NCBI GenBank assembly: GCA_038874075.1
Contig: JAVZDD010000002.1
Span: forward strand, 1 to 64,000
DNA length: 64,000 nt
Reading direction: 5' to 3'
Source: Jingweiarchaeum tengchongense
Lineage (GTDB): Archaea > Nanobdellota > Nanobdellia > Jingweiarchaeales > Jingweiarchaeaceae
Made by a program: the position numbers and the translations under genes. Below the pieces are notes generated by a model, which had not been told where the DNA came from, made no database searches, and saw only the letters and a list, made by a program, of their open reading frames with translations. This document shows, in pieces, positions 50,985 through 59,736 of the stretch (positions are counted from its first letter, which is position 1; the number at the start of each line of letters is the position of its first letter).

Positions 50985-51590
50985 ATGATAGAGGTCTGGG
51001 ATAAAATGATAAAAACAGAGAAAAATTGGAATAGAAGGTATTACAAATGGAATTTTAGATCTTTATTGTTACCGTATATTTCAAGGAGTAAAAGGCACTT
51101 AGATTTCGGATGTGGATTTGGATTTTTAACTTATATCCTTGCAAAGGAGTATCCAAGGACAATGTTTTATGGGATTGACATAGATAAGGAGCGAATAAAA
51201 ATTGGTAGAAAAAGATATTCAAGAGTAAATCTAAAACTTCGATGTTCTAATAAAATAATTGGTAAATTTGATTCTATGTCTATGTGCTTTGTCATCCACC
51301 ATCTTGGAAATATGACCAAACAATACTTGAAAGAACTATACAAACACCTAAATCCAAATGGGAAGATCATTGTATTCGATTTCAGAAAAGTCTCAAAATC
51401 AAGATATAAGAAATGGTATGATAAAAAGGTCAAGGAAGGAGAATACGAGGACAGCTTCGAAAAATCATATCAAACCCACAATAGATGGACGATAAAAGAA
51501 TTTTCGTCGTTGATGGAAAAAATAGGCTTCAAGACTATATTAACTAAACCCATCGGGGATTTAAGATTTCTCTATGTTGGAGAAAAGTGA
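50985..51590 (+). CDS. SAM-dependent methyltransferase (class I)
   Basis: A 201-residue Rossmann-fold methyltransferase. 'HLDFGCGFGFLTYILAKEYP' is motif I, 'FYGIDIDKERI' binds the ribose, and 'MSMCFVIHHLGN' is motif IV-like. The N-terminal 40 and C-terminal 60 residues are basic. The type resembles small-molecule methyltransferases. It appears to share a transcript with the isochorismatase-like gene. The substrate is unknown. Confidence 0.85.
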   Translation: MIEVWDKMIKTEKNWNRRYYKWNFRSLLLPYISRSKRHLDFGCGFGFLTYILAKEYPRTMFYGIDIDKERIKIGRKRYSRVNLKLRCSNKIIGKFDSMSMCFVIHHLGNMTKQYLKELYKHLNPNGKIIVFDFRKVSKSRYKKWYDKKVKEGEYEDSFEKSYQTHNRWTIKEFSSLMEKIGFKTILTKPIGDLRFLYVGEK

Positions 51591-51674
51591 TGTTTATTTT
51601 GATTATCCAATAGTAAAAAGCAAAAAGTAAATTTATTAAATATGGAAGACATGAGAAATTAACGGTGAAGTTTT

Positions 51675-53621
51675 ATGGTAATAGAGGATGTTGAAGCGCT
51701 ATTAAGGGAAAAGCGCGTTTTCGAACCTTCTGTATCATTCAAAGAGCAAGCGAACATAAAGAATGAGGATGTTTATAAGAAAGCAAGCGAAGATCTTGAA
51801 TCATTTTGGGCTGAGAACGCTGAGAAACTTCATTGGTATAAAAAATGGGACAAGGTACTTGAATGGAATCTACCATATGCAAAATGGTTCTTGAATGGTA
51901 AAATAAATGCCTGTTACAATTGTGTTGATAGGCACATAAAGGAGAAAGGGAACAAGGCAGCAATCATATGGGAAGGTGAGCTCGGTGAGACCAGGGTTCT
52001 AACTTATATTGATCTATATCGAGAAGTGAACAAATTTGCCAATGTTCTAAGATCAATCGGAGTAACAAGAAATGATGTGGTCACTATTTACATGCCAATG
52101 ATTCCTGAGCTCGTAATAGCAATGCTTGCTTGCGCAAGAATTGGTGTACCTCATAGTGTTGTTTTCTCAGGTTTTAGTGCCAGCGCATTGCAGGTCAGAA
52201 TAAACGATGCTGGCTCAAAATTTCTCATCACCGTTGATGGCTATTATCGAAGAGGAAATGTTGTAAATGCAAAAGATACAGTTGATGAAGCGTTGAAAAA
52301 TACAAATGTAGAGAAAGTAATCGTTTACAAAAGAGTTGGAAACCAAATCAATCTCGTTGAGAACAGGGATTTATGGTGGCATGAACTAATGAAAGATGTT
52401 CCACTCTACTGTGAGCCTGTACAAGCAGACAGTGAGGATCTTCTTTTTATTATGTATACCAGTGGAACAACTGGAAAGCCAAAAGGTGTAATGCACACAA
52501 CTGGTGGGTATATGGTCGGGGTAAATACAACGACAAGATACATATTTGACATAAAAGATAATGATATTTTCTGGTGTACGGCAGATATAGGGTGGATAAC
52601 AGGACATAGTTACATTGTTTACGGCCCTCTTTCTAATTGCGCAACGATACTCATGTACGAGGGAGCCCCTGATTATCCATCATTTGATCGATTTTGGGAA
52701 ATTATAGAAAAATATAAGGTCACCATCTTCTACACAGCCCCAACTGCAATAAGGACATTCATGAAATGGGGTGATGAATGGGTAAAAAAGCATGATTTGA
52801 GTAGTTTGCGTTTATTAGGTACAGTGGGGGAACCAATAAATCCAGATGTTTGGGTGTGGTATTATAACACAATCGGAAATGGAAAGTGTCCGATTGTTGA
52901 TACTTGGTGGCAAACAGAAACTGGAATGGTGTTGATCACACCCTTGCCAGGAATAACAAAGTTAAAGCCCGGTTCTGCAACATTTCCATTTCCTGGTATA
53001 GTTGCAGACGTCTATGATGATAATGGAAATCCAATGCCACCAAACGAAAAGGGAAATTTAGTAATAAAAACACCTTGGCCTTCAATGCTGAGAGGATTGT
53101 ATAAAGACCCAGAAAGATATGTTGAAACTTATTGGAGTAGATACAAAGATGCTTATTTGACTGGTGATGGTGCTGCAAAAGATGAAGATGGCTACTTCTG
53201 GCTCATGGGAAGGATGGATGATGTGTTGAAGGTTTCTGGACACAGGATTGGAACAATGGAAGTTGAAAGTGCGATCGTATCACATGAAAAAGTAGCAGAA
53301 GCAGCTGTTGTTGGAATGCCACATGAAATTAAAGGTGAGTCAATATTTGCATATGTGATATTAAAAGAAGGCATACAACCATCAAAAGAACTTGAAGACG
53401 ATATAAAAGAACATGTTAAAAAAACGATGGGACCAATTGCAAGGCCTGATAACATTGTTTTTGTGAGTGACTTACCAAAAACGAGAAGTGGAAAAATAAT
53501 GAGAAGAATACTCAGGAGTCTGTTAACTGGTGGTGAATTAGGTGATGTAACGACATTAAGAGATCCAAGTATCGTTGATGAATTGAAAGAAAAAGTTAAA
53601 GAAAAACTTGGAAAAACATAA
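51675..53621 (+). CDS. acs: AMP-forming acetyl-CoA synthetase
   Basis: A 648-residue ANL-superfamily ligase. 'FIMYTSGTTGKPKGVMH' is the ATP-binding loop, 'WCTADIGWITGHSYIVYGPL' and 'DTWWQTETGMVLITPLPG' are Acs-specific substrate segments, and 'LPKTRSGKIMRRILR' contains the Lys that is acetylated or used for adenylation. The Trp of WQTE is the small-pocket marker for acetate. It converts acetate, ATP and CoA to acetyl-CoA, AMP and PPi. The pyrophosphatase at 45364 could remove the PPi. A GGTGA ribosome-binding site precedes the ATG. Confidence 0.96.
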   Translation: MVIEDVEALLREKRVFEPSVSFKEQANIKNEDVYKKASEDLESFWAENAEKLHWYKKWDKVLEWNLPYAKWFLNGKINACYNCVDRHIKEKGNKAAIIWEGELGETRVLTYIDLYREVNKFANVLRSIGVTRNDVVTIYMPMIPELVIAMLACARIGVPHSVVFSGFSASALQVRINDAGSKFLITVDGYYRRGNVVNAKDTVDEALKNTNVEKVIVYKRVGNQINLVENRDLWWHELMKDVPLYCEPVQADSEDLLFIMYTSGTTGKPKGVMHTTGGYMVGVNTTTRYIFDIKDNDIFWCTADIGWITGHSYIVYGPLSNCATILMYEGAPDYPSFDRFWEIIEKYKVTIFYTAPTAIRTFMKWGDEWVKKHDLSSLRLLGTVGEPINPDVWVWYYNTIGNGKCPIVDTWWQTETGMVLITPLPGITKLKPGSATFPFPGIVADVYDDNGNPMPPNEKGNLVIKTPWPSMLRGLYKDPERYVETYWSRYKDAYLTGDGAAKDEDGYFWLMGRMDDVLKVSGHRIGTMEVESAIVSHEKVAEAAVVGMPHEIKGESIFAYVILKEGIQPSKELEDDIKEHVKKTMGPIARPDNIVFVSDLPKTRSGKIMRRILRSLLTGGELGDVTTLRDPSIVDELKEKVKEKLGKT

Positions 53622-53668
53622 ATAAATAAAAGAAAAAACGTTTTAATTGCTTCTTTTAGAACTTGTAT

Positions 53669-53803
53669 CTAAAATTTTCTTCTTTTTGCATAACACTCTC
53701 TACAATATACAGGCCTTCCTTCTTGTGGTTTGAAAGGAACTTCGCATTCCTTACCACAATCAGCACATATGGCCTTGTACATTTTCCTTTCGCCAAAAGC
53801 CAT
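53669..53803 (-). CDS. 44-residue CxxC zinc-ribbon protein
   Basis: A small protein with 'CADCGKECEVPFKPQEGRPV' and 'YCRECYAKRRKF': a CxxC-x17-CxxC zinc ribbon with a conserved VPFKP turn, a family seen next to RNA or redox genes in archaea and bacteria. The ribosome-binding site AGGAGG lies six bases before the ATG. Upstream sequence 53827-53864 has nested inverted repeats around its promoter. Confidence 0.8.
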   Translation of the reverse strand: MAFGERKMYKAICADCGKECEVPFKPQEGRPVYCRECYAKRRKF

Positions 53804-53826
53804 TTTTATCCTCCTACCAAACATAC

Positions 53827-53864
53827 AAAAGAACTAGCTTGACTAGTCTTTTATATGTTCTTTT
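53827..53864. repeat. Nested inverted repeats in promoter of the zinc-ribbon gene
   Basis: Outer arms AAAAGAAC (53827-53834) and GTTCTTTT (53857-53864) enclose inner arms ACTAG (53833-53837) and CTAGT (53843-53847). A TATA-like CATATAAAAG on the minus strand falls between. The arrangement could hold two regulator dimers or be a terminator-like hairpin for the other strand. Confidence 0.35.
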
Positions 53865-54043
53865 AATCTTACTGATTGCTCTCTTTATAAACATTTCTAA
53901 TCGTGTTCCATCACTTCCACTAATGCTTCACCTAATATTGACACTTTAAAAGCAGTGATTTGGAAGAAACGTAAGGCTGTGAAATACGGTCAAGGATGGC
54001 AATTATAGGAATAAAAATTAACCCTTTCAAGATCCGAAATAGA

Positions 54044-54190
54044 TTATCTCCTAATTTTTGATAGTTCACTAGCTGCCTTCAATATTAGATATATAATGAG
54101 TGCTGCTGCGATTATGTATTGAATCAACTTTACTATAGAAGTAATCATTGTTGTATACTGTGTTATATCAACGTATTCTGCGCCATTCAT
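54044..54190 (-). CDS. 48-residue single-helix membrane protein
   Basis: A small gene: an exported or amphipathic N-terminus, one long hydrophobic segment (about residues 18-38) and a basic end 'SELSKIRR'. The protein probably spans the membrane once. It lies 40 bp after the nucleotidyltransferase gene's stop on the same strand; no strong ribosome-binding site is seen. The 240 bases between it and the zinc-ribbon gene hold no other open frame I trust. Confidence 0.55.
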   Translation of the reverse strand: MNGAEYVDITQYTTMITSIVKLIQYIIAAALIIYLILKAASELSKIRR

Positions 54191-54230
54191 TTTTGTGAAT
54201 TATTTTTTATTAGAATAAAAAGTTTGTGAA

Positions 54231-55523
54231 TCAGTTTTTAGCTCTTTCAACATCTTCCTTGGATATAAGAACCTTGTTTATGTACGTTGAATTTGGTGGA
54301 ATGCATAAAGATGGATAAATCCTCGTGCTTATTATCCTACAACCTTCACCTATCTTTACATCATTTCCAATCACACTCACTTTATCTATTTCTGTTGGTT
54401 TTTTATCGCTTGATTCAATTACGACATTTCTACCGATTATACTCTCCTTTATTTTTGAAGAATCTCCAACTGAAGATGAGTCCATAATTGCAGCGTTTTC
54501 TACCTGAACATTCCTACCAATTATACAATAATTGTCTATGTTTGAGTCAGTTATTTTTGTACCATCACCTATCCTACAGTGTCTGCCTATTAGGGCTGAT
54601 CCATTTATTATTAGTCTTCCTTCCTTGCACTCTTTGATGATTTTTTCTCTCAATTTAACTGATTCCCTACTAAAGCCTTGAACCCAAACATTTCTTCCTG
54701 GAAAAATTCTTTCTTCTTTTATTCTCATATCAAGCGCACCATTCAAAATTTCGCGCATTGCTTTAAGATACCCTTCCGGCGTTCCTACATCATACCATCT
54801 TTTCTTCATTTCATATCCATATACTGGAAAATTATGGTCTACGATGTGTGGAATAAAATCTAGGCCAAAGTCCAGTCTATTACGTGCTTTCTTGATTTCT
54901 TTAACTTCTTTACTTTCTAACACGTCCTTTATGTCTGGGGAAATCAAGTAAATACCTGTATTGGCCCATCTACTTGGCGCTTCTTCTGTCCTTGGTTTCT
55001 CAACAAATTTTCTAATTCTTCTATTTGAATCCATATCTGCTATTCCATATTCCTCTGTTCTATCCACTTTTGTTAATACTATTGTCATGAATGCATCCTT
55101 CTTCTCATGCTCATTTATTAAATCAACTAAATCAATATCAAAAACATTGTCCCCTTGGACGCAAAGTATTGGTGCATTAATATTATAATAGTTCAAATTT
55201 AATCTTAGGGAATCAGCGCTTCCAACATCATTCAAATTTGGTTGGTATTTTATGTGTATCCTTGGACTAATTTGATATTTTGCTGAGAACCCAACCCCTT
55301 CACCAAATTGATCAAACAAATTCCTGTAATTTGTTCCTCCCTTGACTCCAAAAATGAAATTTTTTATTCCTTGCTCTGCTAATGTAGCTAGTGAAAACTC
55401 AATGATTGGTCTGTTCAATAGTCTTACGCAGGCCTTTGATACATCTTGTGTTAGCGGTTTTAGTCTCTTCGCTTCTCCGCCGACCGGAAAAAATGCAACA
55501 ATTTCTTCTAGATTCATTCTCAT
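54231..55523 (-). CDS. Sugar-1-phosphate nucleotidyltransferase with left-handed beta-helix
   Basis: A 430-residue enzyme. The N-terminal Rossmann-like nucleotidyltransferase domain begins 'VAFFPVGGEAKRLKPLTQDVSKACVRLLNRP', with 'CVQGDNVFDIDLVDL' for the metal site and 'FVEKPRTEEAPSRWANTGIY' for the sugar site. The C-terminal hexapeptide repeats ('IGRNVQVENAAIMDSS', 'IGNDVKIGEGCRI') fold as a beta-helix. It resembles mannose-1-phosphate guanylyltransferase and bifunctional GlmU-like archaeal enzymes. The usual G-x-G-T-R-L loop reads PVGGEAKRL, which is divergent. Nucleotide and sugar are not predictable. Confidence 0.88.
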   Translation of the reverse strand: MRMNLEEIVAFFPVGGEAKRLKPLTQDVSKACVRLLNRPIIEFSLATLAEQGIKNFIFGVKGGTNYRNLFDQFGEGVGFSAKYQISPRIHIKYQPNLNDVGSADSLRLNLNYYNINAPILCVQGDNVFDIDLVDLINEHEKKDAFMTIVLTKVDRTEEYGIADMDSNRRIRKFVEKPRTEEAPSRWANTGIYLISPDIKDVLESKEVKEIKKARNRLDFGLDFIPHIVDHNFPVYGYEMKKRWYDVGTPEGYLKAMREILNGALDMRIKEERIFPGRNVWVQGFSRESVKLREKIIKECKEGRLIINGSALIGRHCRIGDGTKITDSNIDNYCIIGRNVQVENAAIMDSSSVGDSSKIKESIIGRNVVIESSDKKPTEIDKVSVIGNDVKIGEGCRIISTRIYPSLCIPPNSTYINKVLISKEDVERAKN

Positions 55524-55591
55524 CCCCAGATTAAAAATGAGTTAATTTTGTCACTACTATAAAAATACATCAATTTATTAACTTTTCGAAT

Positions 55592-56746
55592 TTATATCTC
55601 TTGTATTTCGGCCTTATCAATTGCATCCTTCATTAATTTCTTTATCTTTATTCTCCTCTCAAATTCTTTTACGATTTCAATTCTTGCCTGCGCTGTTGGA
55701 TGTTTTGGCGTGAACAACGTACAACAATCTTCCTGCGGTTGTACTGAGATTTCGTATGTTCCAATCTTTTTAGCGATTTTTATTATTTCTAATTTGTCCA
55801 TACCAATCAAGGGCCTCAGTATTGGTATTTGCGTCACTTCTTCTATCACAGCGATGTTATCTAGTGTTTGGGATGATACTTGGGCTAGACTTTCCCCAGT
55901 GATCAATGCCTTCGCACCCTCTTTTCTTGCTATTTCTTCGCAAATCCTTAGCATAAACCTACGATAGAAAATTATCCTATATTTCGTGGGTATCATCGCT
56001 TTTATTGTAAGTTGAATATTGGCAAATGGGATTAAATATAGTTTTATTTTATCTTGATATTCGCGAAGCACTTGGAGCAATTTCTTCGTTTTTTCAATGC
56101 TCTTCTTTGATACTAGTGGAAAACTGTGAAAATGTACAAATATCACATTACACCCTCTTTTCATCGCGAGCAATGAGGCGATGGGTGAATCAATGCCTCC
56201 AGAAATTAAGGAAATGACTTTTCCAGAAACGCCAACGGGTAAACCACCTAGTCCTTTTATCTTTTTGAAATAAATATAAGTGTCATTTTCTCTCACTTCG
56301 ACAAAAATTCTTTTATCTGGATTCGCCAAATCTACTTTTCTTTTTATCACGCTACCAATCTCGCGTGCCAATTCCTGGCTTGAGTAATTGTGTTTACCAA
56401 CTCTCTTCACTTCAACTGCAAATTTTTCATCCTTTCCCACTATTTTGTTGTAATTCTGTTTAAAAAATTCAAGTATCTCTCTCTTTTCCGAAGTTTCCAA
56501 GTGTAGGCATGGTGAAAATGAAACGATGCCAAAGACTTTTTTTAAGATTTTGCAAACTTTTGCAATTTTCTTTGTTTTAATAAAAATTCTTCCTCTTTTT
56601 TGATAGATGCTAAAATCAATCCCTGTCTTGATAATTCTTGATTTTATGTTTTCGATTAATCTTCTTTCAAAAAGTTGCATAACTGGCTCTGATTTGAGAA
56701 ATATTTCCCCGTATCTTACGAGTATCTCATTATATTCCATTTTCAT
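55592..56746 (-). CDS. thiI: tRNA 4-thiouridine synthetase ThiI
   Basis: A 384-residue ThiI. The N-terminal ferredoxin-like and THUMP domain spans about 1-165. The PP-loop is 'VISLISGGIDSPIASLLAMKRG' near residue 175, and 'DCCTLFTPKHPTAQARIE' near the C-terminus has the second Cys region. There is no C-terminal rhodanese domain, as usual in archaea. It adenylates U8 of tRNA for sulfur transfer and may serve thiazole synthesis. It starts with an ATGA overlap at the end of the DNPH1-like gene. Confidence 0.95.
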   Translation of the reverse strand: MKMEYNEILVRYGEIFLKSEPVMQLFERRLIENIKSRIIKTGIDFSIYQKRGRIFIKTKKIAKVCKILKKVFGIVSFSPCLHLETSEKREILEFFKQNYNKIVGKDEKFAVEVKRVGKHNYSSQELAREIGSVIKRKVDLANPDKRIFVEVRENDTYIYFKKIKGLGGLPVGVSGKVISLISGGIDSPIASLLAMKRGCNVIFVHFHSFPLVSKKSIEKTKKLLQVLREYQDKIKLYLIPFANIQLTIKAMIPTKYRIIFYRRFMLRICEEIARKEGAKALITGESLAQVSSQTLDNIAVIEEVTQIPILRPLIGMDKLEIIKIAKKIGTYEISVQPQEDCCTLFTPKHPTAQARIEIVKEFERRIKIKKLMKDAIDKAEIQEI

Positions 56747-57150
56747 TGAATTAAATACTCATCTAACTTTTTGAATGCTTCTTCTAAATTTTTATATGTT
56801 ATTAAAATTATGTTTTTATTTCCTTCAATCATCGCGGATAACTTTTTGCGCTTTCGCGTATTGAACAAACAAATTATTTTCTTCTCCATTTCTTCGGCCT
56901 TTGCAATTTCATAGCCTACACCTAAACTTGGAAAGGTAACTTCTGCGACTACGATATCCGCTTCTCTCAACCACTTTATGTCCCTTTCATAGATTCTTTT
57001 ACTTTCCAATTTCTCTCCTTTGCATGAAAGTCTATTACAAATGTGTTCAGTCAAAACTACTCCAAATTTTTTGAGATGTTCAATTATTTTGGCGTATGTC
57101 TTTCTTCCTCTTCTTCCACCCCTAATCGAACCAGCAAAATATATTTTCAT
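56743..57150 (-). CDS. DNPH1/nucleoside 2-deoxyribosyltransferase-like hydrolase
   Basis: A 135-residue protein. 'MKIYFAGSIRGGRRGRKTYAKIIEHL' is the family start (GSIRGG loop) and 'IVAEVTFPSLGVGYEIAKAEEM' contains the catalytic Glu region. It resembles DNPH1/Rcl, which cleaves N-glycosidic bonds of deoxynucleoside monophosphates. I use the ATG at 57150, because earlier in-frame codons lie inside the tRNA-Leu gene. It begins three bases after the tRNA and overlaps thiI by four bases. Confidence 0.85.
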   Translation of the reverse strand: MKIYFAGSIRGGRRGRKTYAKIIEHLKKFGVVLTEHICNRLSCKGEKLESKRIYERDIKWLREADIVVAEVTFPSLGVGYEIAKAEEMEKKIICLFNTRKRKKLSAMIEGNKNIILITYKNLEEAFKKLDEYLIQ

Positions 57151-57153
57151 AAA

Positions 57154-57237
57154 TGCAGGGGCTGGGATTCGAACCCAGGAAGGCACTAAGCCACTAGGTC
57201 CTAAGCCTAGCTCTTTAGACCGCTCAGACACCCCTGC
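57154..57237 (-). tRNA. tRNA-Leu (TAG)
   Basis: On the minus strand, acceptor GCAGGGG pairs with CCCCTGC, discriminator A. Anticodon stem CTAGG/CCTAG, loop CTTAGGA, anticodon TAG. The long variable arm TGGCTTAGTGCCTTC fits class II Leu. No intron. The DNPH1-like gene begins three bases after it. Confidence 0.96.
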
Positions 57238-57300
57238 AATTTAACAAATAATTGTTTTGTTTAATAAATTTTCCCCAAATCTGCTGCCTAATATATAAGT

Positions 57301-58143
57301 ATGGGGTTAAGTGGAAGATGTAAGTGTGGAAGCTCAAACTTTCAATACGACTTAAAAAGAGCAGAAAAATTTTGCACCAATTGTGGTTTAATAATAGAAG
57401 ATAATTTATTTTCAGAATTTGAGATAAAGAATAATGGGAGTATGAAAAGTAGAGAGATCAAGCCAAGATTTCCGAATGTTTTGAGAACACCGAGAGAAAG
57501 AGTAATGAAAAACGCAAGAGATGAGCTCTGGTATCTTTGTGATGTTCTCCAAATAAAAAGTCAACAAATTAAAAATGAAATTTTGAAGCTTTATATGAAG
57601 CTCTATGAAATTGATTTTACTGAACGAGTGAGCAGGGAATGTATAATTGGTGCATTGATTTATCTTATTTGTTGCAGGGAGAAGCACAATTATCTCACAC
57701 TATTTGACATCAGCAAGTTTACAAATCGCTCGCCAGAAGAAATCTGGGAAATGGTCAATATGATATGTGATGAGCTTGAAATTAAATTTATTCCTCCTGA
57801 TCCCGAGAATGGAATAATAAAATTTGGGATAGAACTTTTTATGGAACCGTATGAAATTACATTAGCAATGCAAATTATGGAAGAAGCTAGATTAAATGGA
57901 ATAATAGAAGAGTATGCAGATGTGCTTGATGTGATAACAAGCCTTTATTTATCATCTCTCATATGCGCTAAGATAAAGAATAAGAACGTCATAAAAATTG
58001 ATGACATCCTGAAACAATTCTGTTGGATTGATAAAAATGACCTTATAAAAAATATTACAGTCTGGAAAAGGTATATTAGTCCAGAAAAAATTATGAAGTG
58101 GAAATTAATCAAAGAAATAAAAAATTATAGATTTAAAAACTGA
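57301..58143 (+). CDS. Divergent TFB (TFIIB) paralogue
   Basis: A 280-residue protein with TFB layout: an N-terminal zinc ribbon (Cys at 7, 9, 25 and 28; the first pair is CxC instead of CxxC), a B-reader-like 'RFPNVLRTPRERVMKNARDELWYLCDVLQI' and two cyclin-type helical repeats (about 70-165 and 175-270). In canonical TFB the core is much better conserved. It could be an alternative initiation factor directing a promoter subset. It ends 19 bases into the convergent DUF72 gene. Confidence 0.75.
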   Translation: MGLSGRCKCGSSNFQYDLKRAEKFCTNCGLIIEDNLFSEFEIKNNGSMKSREIKPRFPNVLRTPRERVMKNARDELWYLCDVLQIKSQQIKNEILKLYMKLYEIDFTERVSRECIIGALIYLICCREKHNYLTLFDISKFTNRSPEEIWEMVNMICDELEIKFIPPDPENGIIKFGIELFMEPYEITLAMQIMEEARLNGIIEEYADVLDVITSLYLSSLICAKIKNKNVIKIDDILKQFCWIDKNDLIKNITVWKRYISPEKIMKWKLIKEIKNYRFKN

Positions 58144-58868
58144 AATTGCTTTGCATTTTTCCACATATAAATATTGTTAAACAAACAATAAACTTCCTTC
58201 ACACTCCTTTTTATTTCATTTATTTTTTTTAATAGGGATTCCAAATCTTTTCTTGTGTACTTGTAGCTGTACATTCGCTTTCCAGGTGGGGAACCATGTA
58301 AGCGAAAGTAAGCGATCTTCTTCTTACTGAAAAAGGTTGGTTGTCTAGCAAAGGGGTCGCATACGTCTATCAAATCAAATACCTTGCATACCTCCTCGAT
58401 GCCTTTATCGCTCCAACCTCTCAATTCAATCGCAATTGAGATTTCATCTCTCTTAATTGAAGAGAAAAATTTTTTCATATTTTTTTTATTCTCCTCATTT
58501 TCTTTGAAAGAAGACGGTAATTGTATCAAACAAATTTTCGATTTCAATGTCTTACAAACTTGTAATGTTTCATTCCAGAAACTCAGAACTTCACTTGTTG
58601 GCCTCAAAAATCCAACTTTGTCTGACAATCGTTTTATTTCATTTTCATTAAGACCACTTCTTTTCCAAGTAGGACTATTTGTTGGATGCGAGATTCCTTG
58701 AAAGCATTTAATTGTAAATTCAAAATCAGTCGGAACAATATTTCTCCATTTCTCAACTGTTTTTATCAGTGGTAACTTGTAGAATGTTGATTGTACCTCA
58801 ACAAGTTTAAATTGTTTTGCATATTTCTCAATTGCTTTTGGAAATCCACAACAACCAATTTTTATCAT
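58125..58868 (-). CDS. DUF72 (YecE-like) family protein
   Basis: A 247-residue TIM-barrel-like protein of DUF72 (COG1801). 'IGCCGFP' starts the barrel, 'VEVQSTFYKLPLIKTVEKWRNIVPTDFEFTIKCFQGISHPT' is the diagnostic segment, 'FRLHGSPPGKRMY' and 'VYCLFNNIYMWKNA' follow. The family function is unresolved; it resembles sugar-isomerase barrels. It converges with the TFB paralogue. Confidence 0.9.
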   Translation of the reverse strand: MIKIGCCGFPKAIEKYAKQFKLVEVQSTFYKLPLIKTVEKWRNIVPTDFEFTIKCFQGISHPTNSPTWKRSGLNENEIKRLSDKVGFLRPTSEVLSFWNETLQVCKTLKSKICLIQLPSSFKENEENKKNMKKFFSSIKRDEISIAIELRGWSDKGIEEVCKVFDLIDVCDPFARQPTFFSKKKIAYFRLHGSPPGKRMYSYKYTRKDLESLLKKINEIKRSVKEVYCLFNNIYMWKNAKQFQFLNL

Positions 58869-58914
58869 AAGTTACACACAGAAAATTAAATTTTTATAAT
58901 TTATTATTAAACTT

Positions 58915-59730
58915 TCATTCATCAATATTCCTCTCGATCCAGAGTAACCTAGCAACTGCCATTGTAGCATAGCCAAATATCGCAATTAAGAATGCATCTT
59001 CGAATCTGCCAATACCATAAAGGAGATACCTGCCGACTAAGAAAAGGTATGAAAGAAAAACTAATGCTGGTAACGGAATTATGTTTATCCGTTTCCAAAC
59101 ACAAGGTTTTTGTTCATTCATTAGCATATGCAAATCTCTCCTACTCTTCAGTTCTCCAAGTTCACTTGCAATTTTATAATCTTTACAAAGTTGAAATATT
59201 ACACCAGGAATTCCCTCTGATTTCGTTGCAATCAAATTTATTACTTGAGCTCTTGTTTCGTTGCCTAGTAATCGCATCGCCATTTGTTTACTTTCATGCC
59301 ATTTCAATGGTACCAATTCTATTTTCTCCCTAAAATTTAATCTCACATCTTTCTCAGAAGTTGCGATGAGAATTACGATTGATAAAATTTTATTTAAGAT
59401 TTTTCTTGTTTCAGTTGTAATTTCATCAAAATCATCGATCAGAAAGATTAATTTTTCCCTCCTCTTCCTCAATTCACTTAATATTTTTTCCATTTGCTCT
59501 CTCCTACTTCTCTTGTGCTCAATTCTCAAAAAATTTGAAATGTCACTCAGTAGCTCCCTCGGAGTAATTGGTGTTTGGATAAGTAATGTTCGATGAAAAT
59601 ATTTTTTTCTTATTTCTTTTAGTAATCTCGTCTTTCCGATACCTTTAATCCCGTAGATTAAGCAATGGTGCTCGTGTCTAATGTATCTCTCAATTTTCTC
59701 CATCTCAAAATTTCTTCCAATCAGTTCCAT
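58915..59730 (-). CDS. Membrane-anchored AAA/STAND-type ATPase
   Basis: A 271-residue ATPase. Walker A is in 'YGIKGIGKTRLLKEI' (about residues 26-40), Walker B in 'KLIFLIDDFDEITTE', and sensor regions follow. The C-terminus has two hydrophobic helices (about 217-258), so it is membrane-bound. The type resembles archaeal ORC/Cdc6-related or Archaeal_ATPase-family proteins, but without a winged-helix domain. It could be a signalling or assembly ATPase. It precedes the YdjM-like gene, six bases upstream of which it begins. Confidence 0.7.
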   Translation of the reverse strand: MELIGRNFEMEKIERYIRHEHHCLIYGIKGIGKTRLLKEIRKKYFHRTLLIQTPITPRELLSDISNFLRIEHKRSRREQMEKILSELRKRREKLIFLIDDFDEITTETRKILNKILSIVILIATSEKDVRLNFREKIELVPLKWHESKQMAMRLLGNETRAQVINLIATKSEGIPGVIFQLCKDYKIASELGELKSRRDLHMLMNEQKPCVWKRINIIPLPALVFLSYLFLVGRYLLYGIGRFEDAFLIAIFGYATMAVARLLWIERNIDE

Positions 59731-59736
59731 TTTCCA

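Noticed and set aside
53870..53960. Sequence GTGATGG (minus) as a C box for a second C/D RNA.
   Set aside because: No D box in the right range and the last base differs from the consensus.
57151..57231. In-frame extension of the DNPH1-like protein to an upstream Met.
   Set aside because: The added codons are read from the tRNA-Leu gene; the family start MKIYFAGS is at the ATG at 57150.
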